From contig CM049403.1 in assembly GCA_026929865.2 (NCBI GenBank), positions 901,001-965,000 of the forward strand: a stretch of 64,000 nucleotides of DNA, given 5' to 3'. A program made the translations under genes and the position numbers. Every line of letters begins with the position of its first letter. Position 1 is the first letter of the stretch. Shown here in pieces: positions 10,886 through 22,584 of this stretch. The notes below the pieces were generated by a model. That model was not told the DNA's origin and did no database searches. It saw nothing but the letters and a program-made list of their open reading frames with translations. The DNA comes from Hyperoplus lanceolatus (taxonomy: Eukaryota > Chordata > Actinopteri > Uranoscopiformes > Ammodytidae).

Positions 10886-10917
10886 CTGAAGACACACACA
10901 CACACACACACACACAC
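10886..10917 (-). promoter_or_regulatory. mcf2l2: (TG)13 tract forming the exon-2 3' splice site
   Basis: Thirteen CA units on the plus strand (10892-10917) read as (TG)13 on the transcript, followed only by CTTCAG before exon 2. UG repeats beside a 3' splice site are known from CFTR exon 9, where they bind TDP-43 and promote skipping. A similar role here is inference. Confidence 0.6.
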
Positions 10918-11519
10918 TGCTTAGATACAAGCAAGAGGAAGCATTCATCATGACGGGAGGCTAACAAACATGCCCACAGTGACAGATATCCTCCCCATGT
11001 TGAATCTCAAAGTCTATATAGTTTGATTCAGATTAGAAATAGAAATATTAAAGTCAGGGACACATTGATTAATCAATTGAAGCTAGCTAGCTCGGTGACA
11101 GGTAGAATTTCAACAAGAAAAGATCACAAGGTCAGTTATCTAACCCAACTGTAACCTGATCGATCTGATCTGTGATCAGTCAAAGATCAACACATGTAGT
11201 ATATACCCACGGTCCACCGCAACACAATTCTCATTCATCTCATCTGTTTAAGATTCCATCCAACTCAGTGCATCACATTGTTTCAGACTCAATATGAAAG
11301 AAAACTGCTGAACTTTAACATTTCACATAGCTGTCACACAAAAAGGGTTGGATGGACTGAACACACTCTTACAGCCTCCATGTAGTAGGGCTAATCATTT
11401 TACTTTTGTCCTGATGTTGGGCCTACACAGAGTGTCTCATTTGAAATGTTGTAATGGGTTAATGCTGATGCTATAGTGCATTCCAAGGGACTAAAGTCTA
11501 TCGCATGTTTACATAAGTT
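10918..11519. other. Intron 1 sequence next to exon 2, unassigned
   Basis: Single-copy-looking sequence. No repeat partner seen in the window. Confidence 0.4.
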
Positions 11520-14407
11520 TCTCTGTAGAATCAACCATCCCAGACCCCTGCGGAGGTCATAAACTCATTTAAGATGGGATAGTCCCTTTTAAAAGGTTGG
11601 TTAATCCAACCAGACCTTTGGGGACTAAGTCTCTGTTTAAAACTACTACTATAAAGTTGAAACCAGACATTGCAGGGCCAAGGCACCCTGCTATGTTTAC
11701 CTTATCTCAACTCTGAGACACAAGCTTCAAAGCTTTCTTTTCCTAAGGAAGGAAAAGCATCTTATTGGCTGGTTTGAATGTAAACACTGCTTGCTGATAA
11801 GACAACTAACTTCTGATTGGATGAGAATGCATTTGGACTGTTTTAATACAGGATGCAATACTCTCATCTTTGCCATTCGCCTTCGGCTTCCAGCCGTGAC
11901 AGAAGGTACGAAATGCTTAAACCTGAGGCTCAAGAAAAAGCAACCCCAAGTCCCAGTCCTTATTCTCGCTGGACGAGTTCATGGACTGCTGAAACATCTC
12001 CTCTGTTTTCCCGGATTCGAGAGATTTTTTTTGTTTTCCCGGATTTTTCCAACAGGAAACCTCTTCACCAGAGCTGAAGCAGCCACCTCAACCTCTCCTC
12101 AAAACAGAACTTCCCCCACACGCGCAAGGCGTGAGCAAAGACGCAGGATCCCTTCATCAAGACGCCTGCACTGCCCGTTCCACGGACCGGAGCCAGCCAG
12201 CGGACCTGCCGAGAAGTGAAGCCGCCTATCACTTATCATCTGGGCCGTTACTACTACGCTGCCACCAGACGCACCGCCAGCAGAGAGCAAGGCCCGACGC
12301 AGAGGGAGTTCTCCGCTTTCTTCTCTCCTCCTTGCCTACGCTGCCCATCGGACCGCAGACAGCCCGCTCTTACCAAGAAGAGCCGCTGACCCCCTGTTTT
12401 GCTTCCCTTGATCATCATCATGATCAACCTTTATTTAAACAGGCAAAAATTGCTAAGAAACAATGTCTTATTTAAGCAATGGCCTGGCAGGAGGTGAATG
12501 ACCTCCTGGGGGAAAGGGGAGAGGGAGAGAACAAGACGACACTGAACTATAGCCAGTAAAATCACACATAGACAACAATAACATATTCAACATAGCAACA
12601 AAAATTAGACAAACAGCAGTAACATACAGCATAGCAATAGATAAAAGTACTAGATCACGGTGAGCTTAGACTGAAGCAGCTACAGGTGTGCTTTATACAT
12701 TTTGTTAGGGCCTGTTTGAAGAGACAAACAGAGGTAAAGGATTGTGACTGTAGGGATCTTTGAAGTTGGTTCCAGCTGTCAGCGGCCGCAAACTGGAAGG
12801 AGGAACGGCCCAGGGAGGAGTATGCCCTCGTAGCATTTAACAGAATGAGGGGGGCAGAACGGGTGTTGTGTGTAGGGTGGGGGCGCAGGTGAAGAAGCTG
12901 AGTTAGATAGGGAGGAGTGAGACCTAGAAGAGTTTTAAAAACCAGCATCAGCCAGTGGATGTTGCGCCTGATGTCCAGGGGTGGCCAGTTTACCAAGGTG
13001 TAGAGGTCACAGTGATGGGTCCTGTACGGGGCGTTAGTTGCAAAACGAATGGCCGAGTGATAGAGGACGTTAAGCCGCTCAAGTGCTCCTTATGGGCGGA
13101 CCTGTAGATGACATCGCTGTAATGGAATAGTGGAAGGACAGTAAGCTGAACCAGGGAGCGTTTGACAGAGGCAGTGAATGAGGAGCGGTTGCGATAGAGG
13201 AAGCTGAGTCTGGCTTTTACTTTCGACTGCAGAAAGGACAGATGTTCAGTAAAGGAGAGGATGCTGTCAATCCAGACTCCCAGGTATTTGTAGGAGGACA
13301 CTAGTTCAAGTTGTTGGCCTGTAGCAGTCAGAATGGTACCATCTTGGAGGGGGGGCTTACGACCAAACCACATGACCTTGGTTTTCATGGGGTTTATGGC
13401 CAGTCCGAGGGCAGAAAAGCCAGCCTATATGGAGTGGAAGCTCTGCTGAAGTGTTCCCAGTGCAATGTCAGGTGAGGGACGCCCGCTGCCCTTATCAGCT
13501 GAGCTGCTTCCACACCACTGGCTTCCACAAGACGCGCTCCATCCGACACTCGTGATTTTCCCCTCAAGTATTCTAAATGAATACATGAGTGTTGAGTTTC
13601 TGTAATTGTAAAGTTAAGATCGCGTGAAGACAAACCCAAAGTCTCCCCGCATCATCCTTTATAATTATTATGTGTTAGATTGAAGCAGTAGGTTACATAC
13701 AAGCTTTGCATGCTACTTCCCCTACTGATTAAAGGTAGAATATTCAACTTTCAGAAGTTATCCACCACATTGCTCTTAGCAATTGATCTACCCGTGGCTT
13801 AAAAGCCACCTCAAACTCTCGCGTGACGTCAAACTCTCGCGTCCACCATCTAAATTCTAAAGTGACGTTCCTTTGTCACACACACACACTACACACATGT
13901 GCACACACCCGCACATAGATAGAAATACATGGGTTTTATAGTCTAAGTGTTGTTGTTATTGCTTGTGCTATGTCTGCTTTCTTAAATTAGATTAGTTAAT
14001 GGTTATTGACTTATGTGTATCGTTTTAATCAACTTGCCTAAGTAAATAAACCCTTACATTTGGATTTTAAGAAGCAGTGTCTGTGATATTTGTGTCTTGT
14101 ATTTCACTAATTGCTGGTAAATAAGGTCTATGCTCGAATATTCACTCCTTCATTATCTTAAATGTACTTTGTAACCAACTTTGACATTTTAAAAGGTAAA
14201 TCCCTTTAACATTATGAGACTGTTTTTCTGATTTGGTACAGAGTTCACTTTTTCAAAGGGTGGTGCTCCGTAGGTATTAATAAGAAATGTGATAAGCTGG
14301 ACTAATTTAATTGATCATTAATTAACATTTTTTCTTAATGTTATAATTTCGTTGAAATTAATAATATTCTTGACTTTGACCAAATCTACCCCTTGTGAAT
14401 TCCCAAC
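11520..14407 (+). repeat. Long dispersed repeat, copy 2, interrupted by a LINE
   Basis: 13960-14407 is nearly identical to 1327-1787. 11760-12400 is weakly similar in order and motifs to 150-600. The LINE at 12412-13462 accounts for most of the extra length. TGACGTCA (CRE consensus) occurs at 13824-13831 between two CAAACTCTCGCGT repeats. Outer edges are uncertain. Confidence 0.5.
12412..13462 (-). pseudogene. LINE (Rex1/CR1/L2-like) RT C-terminal half
   Basis: Minus strand: LAINPMKTKVMWFGRK, then SSYKYLGVWIDSILSF and ARLSFLYRNRSSF at about 13390-13150. After a frameshift near 13000 it reads HHCDLYTLVNWPPLDIRRNI and LMLVFKTLLGLTPPYL (12996-12900). These are the thumb/C-terminal motifs of a non-LTR reverse transcriptase. 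The 3' end has AATAAAGGTTGATCATGATG, a short ATG-type tail. The 5' half, including the catalytic YADD, is absent. Confidence 0.85.
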
Positions 14408-15527
14408 ACTGAGGACAATGTCAGAGGGAAGGTCATAGTTGAAAAATAATGGGTTTATCATCATCAGCCCAGCAAATCTCAAGGAATACAGGGTGTACAT
14501 GTAACATCTGGCCACCATTGATAGTCTACCATAGACACCATGTCAATAGACTCTAAATCACTGTCAGCGATTCCATCCTAAAACATTGCTTACTCACCAA
14601 ACTCAGAATGTACGTGGGCAAATACATTTTGAGATTCATAAAACCATGCGGCGCTCACTTGTACGCAGTCTGCGCTCACTTGTACGCAGTCTTCCCTTTA
14701 TAAATACCAACCTGCAGTGAATTGTGCGCAGAAGATCTCCACCCCATGTCCTCCCACTTCACCTCCCAGGTTCATCCCACAATCTATCATTAATGGTCAA
14801 TGCTAAATAGCTCCTGAATATGGTGACGCGTATATTAAGCACGGCATTGTGACTGACAAGAGGAGAAACCGGAGGGGACCGGCCGCAAAGAAAGTGACTA
14901 GGAAGGTTAGAAAGCCCATGCCTTGACGCTGTAACTGGCACAAACACACACACATACACACACAATATCATGATTGGCACAGCCCATGTTTGTACTGTTT
15001 GAAATATCACATATTAGCCTACCTGTAGGCTTATATAAAATATGTTGTGAGAAGTAAAATAATGCATAAGTCTATTCCAAAACATTGTTTCCCTCCCGTG
15101 AGATCAACACATTTCCAACAACGCCTGAATAGTTTAAACTTCGAGGGTGAAATGTTATCGAAAAGAAATGCATTTAATAATTTGCTAAATTCATAATGTG
15201 ATTTTATCCAACAGAATACAAAGTTTAATTCATATGTGTTGGCCTTAGCTTTGTACAAAACTTTTTTTAAGCACAACAAAAACACCCATAAGGAACAGTT
15301 GTCTCAGAGTTAAAATTATATGGAAATACACCATACAAAACATGATAACAAGCTTTCATGCAAAAATGGCATGTGTACACATTGCAAATTCCAACAAAGA
15401 AAACAAGCATAGATTATATTAATATCAAAGTTGTAACACAAAATAAATAGTTAAAAGAAAGAGAGAGAATAAAACAAGAAAACAAGGGGGTATGGGGGGT
15501 TAGTCCTCTGGCAGGGTTGGTAATGAG
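14408..15527. other. Unassigned intron 1 sequence with a 21-bp tandem duplication
   Basis: 14651-14671 is repeated exactly at 14672-14692 (GCGCTCACTTGTACGCAGTC plus T). A short CA tract lies near 14943. Otherwise nothing recognised. Confidence 0.5.
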
Positions 15528-15531
15528 TTAA

Positions 15532-16551
15532 AGCTGGGGTATATGATTTCTGATTGTTGTTGAAGTTAACATGAGCTGTACACTTTGACTAATCAGACGG
15601 GGCTCAGATTCTCTGTTCTTATTGGCTGTTGGGACTGTCCATTCACTTTGGTACGACCGGAAAAAAAGTAAGTCTCAAGCCCATTCCTGTGAGGAGTTAT
15701 GATTTAAAGAAATGACCAAAATGCTCACTCAAGCCGCCAGGGGGCAGCCAAAATTTGAAAAACAGGACATTTTAGCAACGTGGGAAATGGTAAATGGCAA
15801 TCTTGCTTCACCGCTATTAATGTTTCCTCCAGTGCTTTATGGCAAAGTAAAAACTAAAAAAGCATGCAAGTGTAAGCCTACAAGATTTATTTCCTAATTT
15901 TCAATGCTGCTTTATATGTTTTAAATTGGGAAAAACGTATTCCAAAACAACCACTAACCTCTTTTTTTTTTTAAATAAATCAAAACAGTAGAAGTTGCAC
16001 TTTTATTTAATTGTATTTTGTACTGTCTGCATGTTTGCACAAAATGTGTACCTGTACATGGCAAACAAAATTGCACAACTGTAAGGTCAGTGTCTGTTGT
16101 ATTTTTGTATTCAAATAAACAGTTGTTCATTTCATTAGTGCGTATTGGCATCTTTAAGCAAAAAAAACCCAAACATTTTGCTGCGGCGCGCCAAACCTCC
16201 TATTCCCATGGCCAGCAGCAACCTTTACCAAGACATTTCCTGGAGGGTACAGAGATCCCTTGTGATCCGTGATAATGTAGGTTACAAATGTAGGCTAGGA
16301 TATTACTGAAAAACAAAACTAAAGATTTGGAGTTGACATATGTAAGTTATTTTGCTATTATTTTACTGGTCCGGCCCACTTGAGATCAGAGAGGCTGTAT
16401 GTGGCCCTCGAACCAAATCTCCCCTGGTGTAGAGCGTGTCAGGGAGGGACCAAAGGGGAGGGACCAAAGAGAACAAGTGGAGCGATTGAGGTATTTGGAT
16501 TCGAATCTCTATCCCAACTGCCATTTTCTCCCAAAATCATATAGCCCAGCT
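15532..16551. mobile_element. TTAA-flanked non-autonomous element (piggyBac/Kolobok type)
   Basis: TTAA at 15528-15531 and 16552-16555. TIRs are AGCTGGGGTATATGATTT and AAATCATATAGCCCAGCT. Non-coding. It contains a hAT-like fragment at 15958-16424. Confidence 0.8.
15958..16424. mobile_element. hAT-like fragment
   Basis: 15990-16190 matches the inverse of 33690-33930 inside the hAT element at 33374-34215 (for example TTTGCACAAAATGTGTACCT). The right end, inverse of CAGGGGAGATTTGGTTCGAG, resembles a Charlie-type hAT tip. The left end is not defined. Confidence 0.65.
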
Positions 16552-16758
16552 TTAAAGTAAGTTATAAAATAATTAAAACATTTTGTAAATTTGGTGGAGT
16601 AGCCTTTCACTGATAAGCCTTTTTTTCTAATTTGAAACCGATATGGATAGCACAATAGGATTCCTTGTGAAACTAGAAGGGTTAATGGGCAATGAAGATG
16701 TGAGTAAAGCCGCGAGTGTAGAGGAGAAACACGACTGGTTCTCAAGATTACACATTAA

Positions 16759-17587
16759 AGCTGCGAACACACTGCACTGGCCGTGCGGCGAGATTACATA
16801 CAAAGTCAATGTACTAGCGCGTGGCTGTGCGTCCACCCAAGAATCGGCGTCCAGCGGCGGGCGATTCCGCGGCACGTGGCCGCGCCTCATCGAAGCGCGT
16901 GAATCGAAGGCACTACCATTTGCGGCACGGCCAACATTTGCGGCGTCGCCGCGCTGCGATAGCCAAAAATAGTAGATAGTCTGCAAGCCGAGGTGGGCGT
17001 GTGGAGTGAGGACATTTTGCTTCCAATACATTCTGCAAATATGTGTATTTTGCATCTGTTTAGCTGTTGGTTGTACTTTAGCCAAGGTAGTGCCGGTTAG
17101 CATAGTGAAACTCACCCAGCTGTGTGCTGTTCCGGAGGATAATATGAACCCAAAGTTGACGGCAGTGTCCGTGTGGAATTCCAATATAGTACAGCGAAGC
17201 ACCGGTGTTGTCCTCCGTCAGCCGGCGCACTTTCACTTTCAGGTAGGCTGATGTCTGCCTTTATTTTTGCAGCTGAGCACACACTGCTGTTGTTATTGTG
17301 TTTAGTATGTTGCCGAATTGCTGTTAATGTGTGTGTATTTGCGATCGGGGTGCGTCTTCATGATGTGTTAATGCTATTTGTGACATGACTGCCGCTGGTT
17401 ACACAGTGTACCTACATCTGTATTTTTTGGCACAGCTGGACCATGTTGTTGTTGTTGCTCCGTAAGTGTGACGGGTCTGATCTCAGAAACGGCGTCAGGA
17501 ATATATGGCCCAATATGATCAAGCGGCAAGCAACTTGCGTTCACGCGGCCAACCGCCGCAGGGGGCCAGTGCGGTGTGTTCGCAGCT
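16759..17587 (+). mobile_element. Harbinger-like family 1, complete copy
   Basis: TAA at 16756-16758 and 17588-17590. TIRs AGCTGCGAACACACTGCACT and the inverse of AGCTGCGAACACACCGCACT. 829 bp. Internal sequence is shared with 36666-37260, 58227-59047 (inverted) and 4410-4592. Open frames on both strands are conserved only because the copies are similar. No transposase motifs. Confidence 0.9.
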
Positions 17588-18674
17588 TAATAGTTCAGGA
17601 GATTGAAGTGGCGCCAGTAAGTTAATTTATGTACTTGTGCTGACCAATAATACAGAAGAAAATTTGGTAAGGCGAGACCGCCGTCAGATGTGGATTTTTG
17701 CAATAATGACTTTCTTACAGTAGTACAAAACTACATTTAACACAATGTCTAAAATATGTTTGCTCTCCTGCTGGCCACACATGTAAACACCTCCAGACGT
17801 ATAGGATATTATTATAGATTAGCCTTTAATTGCAACTATAGGTAATTTTATACATAACTGATTACATATATTAAGTGCAGAGTGTTTCATGTGTGTGTTT
17901 TTCAAAAGACAGCTTTGTTTCGTGGTGTTGCCATTGAGTGTCACTGATTCCCCGAGTCTGGAAAACCCTAGTGGGAGCTCTTAGCATGATCAAAAGTTGC
18001 TGTGGGAATACACACACTTCTCCATAGAATCTTTCTATAAATACCAACGTTTGCAGTGCTTAAAAGTGCTTAGACACGCTTCATCTGGGTTGACGGAAGG
18101 TTTTTGTGCACAGAAGCGTTTATAAATGAGGGCCCAGGGGCTTCATTTATCACGATCATAATCAATCCTAAATATGCCGCAGCCTTTGCGGGCTCACTTA
18201 ACGGCATGCTCAAATTTACCCATACATAGTCATTGAAACGCCCCAAATAAACACCATTTACATGAAGGCGATCGTGACGAACGCCGACTCAAAGGGAAAT
18301 GGAAAAATAGCTTCCACACGGTGTGGAACACTGTGGCCACGCCAAAATTCCAATGGTGAGTTGGCGACCAGGGAACATGTAGTTTGGTGACACAGTGTGA
18401 GCATAAAGGCGTCAGATTGTGTGGCGATCTCTGTGAACGATGTGGCCGAAATAAAAAGTAGCGATCCGACATTAAAGTGAACGCCAAAAAGTGCACATCT
18501 TCACACAGCAGTGTGTGTGCCATGTATGAGCGGGGCACGCTGAAATAGTTTACTGTGTTCTGCTGCTTCTACTTTCCTTGATTTCTCTGCTGGACTTTCA
18601 TTTCACTTGGTTAAGGGTACATCATCACTGCCTTTAGATATCACAACTTTAAACTATTTCAGTACTTCCTTTAC
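17588..18674. other. Unassigned intron 1 sequence with abutting TE-like ends
   Basis: At 18118-18150 TTTATAAATGAGGGCCC runs into AGGGGCTTCATTTATC, two convergent element-like termini back to back. No partner termini were found. Confidence 0.4.
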
Positions 18675-18678
18675 TTAA

Positions 18679-19278
18679 GGAATAGTTCAACATTTTACAT
18701 TGTTGGGTTTTGGCCTCAGTCTCCGGTTGAAGAAAAGAGGACAGAAAACCGTTCCTGTAACTTTGTGCATTTGTGATATAGAAATAGGCAAAGATCTGTC
18801 ATCCAGGTTAGCTTAACACAAACACTGGTAGTCTAGGGGAGCAGGTTAAAAGATGAACTTTACAACATTACTAAACGCTCCGGTGTGCTTGTTGGGTCTA
18901 GTTTATTTACCACATTATGTTGCGTTCTATATTTTAACACTTTATGTCATTTTAGAATCAAATGCCTACGTGACCGTCACAGGCACTTCCTGGTTTCCTT
19001 CCGCTATACTTATTATTTAAACATATAACGTGTACAAATATAGAGCCCAACATAACGTGGTAAATAAACAAGACCCAACAAGCACTTCAATTATGTTGTA
19101 AAGTTCATCTTTTAACCTGCCTTGACTACCAGTGATTGAGCTAAACTAACCTGGATTAGCGACCTACATCCATTTCTCTATCAAACATACACGCACAGTT
19201 ACACGAACGGTTTCTATCGCCTTTTCTTGAGCCAGAGAGTGACAAAATTATAACAATTAAAAATGTTGAACTATTCCT
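18679..19278. mobile_element. 600-bp foldback element
   Basis: GGAATAGTTCAACATTTTA at the left is inverted at the right as AAAATGTTGAACTATTCCT. Imperfect arms of about 250 bp (18679 to about 18940, and about 19020 to 19278) surround a loop of about 80 bp. TTAA lies on both sides (18675-18678, 19279-19282). Non-coding. Confidence 0.85.
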
Positions 19279-19282
19279 TTAA

Positions 19283-20188
19283 TATTGGGATCTTTCAAAA
19301 TTGCTAAGCTTTAAGAGTTGGATGATTTAACAGCTGTTTACTACCTCATGTTGAAAATATATTTTGGACTCATCCTGTTATCCCATGAAGCATATGTGTA
19401 GCTATCAATTTCTTACCAAGTTTATATTATACAAAGCCCTCTCAGACATGGTTTTAAGTGTGTGTGCGTGCGTGTGTGCGCGCATGCATGTGTATATCTA
19501 TGCATTGGACCTTGCTCTGCTCTGGGTTCACAGCCAGTGAATGCTGAACAAACCATTCTCTGTGACTGAGAAGAAAGACATGCTTTAATACTGACTGTAC
19601 TTGTTTGATCTAGAAGATGCTCAGCAACTTAGTGTGATGGTGTGGGCGGGCACAGACAGCAGGAGAGAGCAGAGCACAATGGCTGCTAGTGAGCCTGGCC
19701 TTGAGCACAAGCAATATCAATGCACCTCTGTTCATCGTATCTGGGTCTGCTGACATACCAAGGATATTAAAAAATATACTGTAGCTCCCATTATAATCTG
19801 TTCCACACAGAAATGGTTGGGTAGAATTTTGCAATCACTGACGATACATACATGCATCATTCATCGTTTTATCATTAATTAAAACAATCATAAAATGTTA
19901 TTCATGCAAACCTGTATCTTCAAAATTGGGTCAAAAAAACAAGCTGTTAATGGTCCAGGTGGAAATCAATACCAGACAGAGAACATTGAAGTCTGAAAAA
20001 AAGGCAAGTAGCATTTTTTTTGCAGGAACATTCCCGGGGTCCCTCACTTTAGATAATTTCCTTACTGTCAAGACAAAAAAAATTAAGAGCCCAAGTCGCA
20101 CTACATCCTGCCATTCACAACACAATGGCTACGGTGAAATACATCCTGGACATCTTCGAGACCTGCTGCACGCACGCACACAAAGCCT
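19283..20188. other. Unassigned intron 1 sequence
   Basis: A short TG-rich patch at 19458-19495. Nothing else recognised. Confidence 0.4.
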
Positions 20189-20340
20189 GCATTCCATTCC
20201 CCATAGCTTCTGCTATTTAGTATGGTAGAAAAAAAGATTTAGGATTTCCCAAATCTTGTGGTCAGATTTAGTATGCTTGAAAGTACCCGGATGCCTACAT
20301 ACGGACGAGATTTTTAGTGTTGAAATCAGCATGCTATTTG
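20189..20340. mobile_element. Fragment of the 30357-30757 MITE family
   Basis: TATTTAGTATGGTAGAAAAA, AAGATTTAGGATTTCCCAAA and TACCCGGATGCCTACATACG correspond to the terminal region of 30357-30757 and to 62251-62360. Confidence 0.55.
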
Positions 20341-20903
20341 ATGGAACAGTGGATCTGGGGAATGTTATCTAGATGTCCAGTTGTATATGGAACAGCAGTG
20401 TTCTGTTACCAGTGCCAGGCACTTCAGTATGGAGGATGTTCTGTATTGTTGCAGCATCAAAGTACTGATAGAGAATGAGTAACGTCAGTGAAACGTACCC
20501 TGCGTGTCATGCTTTAGGGGCGTGTTAGGCACCCATGAAGCAGAAAGTCACTTCCTTGTGGCTTCCCTGCGCCAATGAGCAGCTTTCATAGGAATGAATG
20601 GGCGCCATGTTTCAATCCAGTGTAATGTCAGCGATTGTGTTAAATTGACTTTTCATTAATTAAGAATTAGCGATGACAAAAATCCTCCAAATGAGTATAA
20701 TTCTTGCCTTGTTGCTGATTCTCTTACGAGTTTTCAGTTTGTATCACTTCCCAAAGGAACAACAAACCCCAGCTTACATTGTAGTCAATCGTTAGCTGTC
20801 CTTTATATCATCAAGTCAAATACTTGCTGCAATACTCATGTGCCTATTCTGCAACACCAATGATGGTGTTACTTAAATAACTTCATAAACCACAAAGCAT
20901 GAT
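20341..20903. other. Unassigned intron 1 sequence
   Basis: No recognised feature. Confidence 0.4.
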
Positions 20904-20916
20904 AGATGAGCTTAAC

Positions 20917-21106
20917 CCGGGGGGCGCTTTTAGCTCAGTTGGTAAGGCGTCCCCCTCTCGGGCCGGGCCCAGCAGCAGACCCGGGTTCGATTCCCAACCG
21001 CGGTCGTTCTCTGCATGTCACTCCCCTCTCAGCCCCATTTCACCTCTGTCTCTCTGCACTATCAATAAAGCATAAAAATGCCCAAAAAAATATCTTAAAA
21101 AAAAAA
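20917..21106 (+). mobile_element. tRNA-derived SINE with intact target duplication
   Basis: A box TAGCTCAGTTGGTAAGGCG and B box GGGTTCGATTCCC in a tRNA-like head. A body (CTCTGTCTCTCTGCACTATC) and an AATAAAGCATAAAAATGCCC tail with poly(A) follow. The 13-bp duplication AGATGAGCTTAAC flanks it (20904-20916, 21107-21119), indicating a fairly recent insertion. Confidence 0.95.
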
Positions 21107-21119
21107 AGATGAGCTTAAC

Positions 21120-21657
21120 GACCTCCACACACATCCTGCGTCTACCTCTGGAGCGCGTCGCCTTACCTTACTGCTGCGTCTCTCGGACTTTTCTCGGACA
21201 CACATGGAACGTCTCAACTGCTGCTACTACTGTTGCTGCTGCTGCAGCAGCGCTGCTTCAAAATCACTGTCTTTCTTTGTTGTTTCCCTTTGATTATTCT
21301 TGTTCACATTGTAACCGAGGGTGTATAGTGTGTCCTACTTTGTCATTGTAGAAATAAAGATACGGGAACTCCATTCACTGAACTGCACTTTATTCTAGCG
21401 CTCACAACATCGAACTTTTAGTCAGACACATTTACACGGCTGACACTTACGTTCTGCCCCTTCATAATAAAAGCACTCAGGAGGAAATAGATAGACCAGT
21501 TGCGCCAACAGCCGATTGCACAATTAAATCGTGAAATAAAGAGATTATTTGCGTATACGACTGAGGGATATTTTATTTTGAAAGAAACACAACGGGAAAT
21601 CGTGTAACTAGAGTGAATGCTGCTGGTATGACTGTCAACAGAGTATTTCTCTATCAG
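21120..21657. other. Unassigned intron 1 sequence
   Basis: A CTG-rich patch at 21218-21250 (GCTGCTACTACTGTTGCTGC). No gene supported. Confidence 0.4.
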
Positions 21658-21661
21658 TTAA

Positions 21662-22580
21662 AGCCACTACGAGTAACATGGCACGTTGGCGTCCCCTTTG
21701 GACAAAAGCGTTAGTATTTTTACGACGCCCGCTGTCGCAAAGCTGTTTACTAGCGCGTGCCAGGCACGTGAGTGTGAACTGAGAAGGGAGCAATATAGTG
21801 CATGTCCGTGTGTTGAAAGTGTGAGGACTCTTTTCGGCTCCGTGAGAGTGGTTTTGACACTGCATGAACTAATGCCAGTCACTGCCACACGCACCTGATT
21901 GCAATGCTGATTGCTAACTACTCTCTCTCACGGAGCTGAAAGATTAGGCTACGTGTCCGACTCCTCACAGAAAGCGAATGAACGATAGACGGCAGTTAGT
22001 ATGGATCACGATGAGGTAATGTGTTTGTGTTGTTGATGTAAATAATGACTATTTCAGATAATGGTTATCTGATGATGGTGAAGCAAAGCAAACGTGTTAG
22101 TACCAACCGCTCATTCATTTAGGAGTAAACACTGCAGTCTAGTTTCGCTCTTGTGAAATTGTATACACGTTGCTTGGCAACGCCCTTGTCCCCCGTAGCC
22201 TATATCACTCTCCCTTTTAGCTTTTCTTCATTGCATTTTCTTTTTTTTCTTTGATGGTTCAGCCCCGTTATCAGTCATTATGACGACAAATAACTGTATC
22301 AAACAAGGCTCCCGTTCCCCTTCCCTCACCTGGAGGGATAGGCTTCACGTTGCTGCGCCACACTGAAATCTGCGACCAATACGGATATGTGACCATAGAG
22401 CTTGCACGAGCGAACCGAAAATCGTACTGGGTGTGCGACCAGACCAAAAGCAGTAATAAAAACTATTTAAAAACGTCTTTCTTTGCACTGATGGTCTGGT
22501 TTGCTGTTAAAGGTAATTTATGATTATCAGAGGAAACATGAGGCTGTTTAAAAGATATTTAAATGTTACTCGTAGCCGCT
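21662..22580 (-). mobile_element. piggyBac-like non-autonomous element, copy C (inverted)
   Basis: TTAA at 21658-21661 and 22581-22584. TIRs AGCCACTACGAGTAAC and GTTACTCGTAGCCGCT. Interior is the inverse of copies A and B. 919 bp, non-coding. Confidence 0.9.
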
Positions 22581-22584
22581 TTAA

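Noticed and set aside
16627..17251. Open frames on both strands (up to 191 codons) repeated at 36713-37211 and 58566-59067
   Set aside because: They lie in copies of one non-autonomous Harbinger-like element. Both strands are open, there is no transposase or known domain, and the frames run across the element edge.
20926..21000. Possible free tRNA gene
   Set aside because: A and B boxes belong to a SINE with a poly(A) tail and target duplications. No cloverleaf supported.
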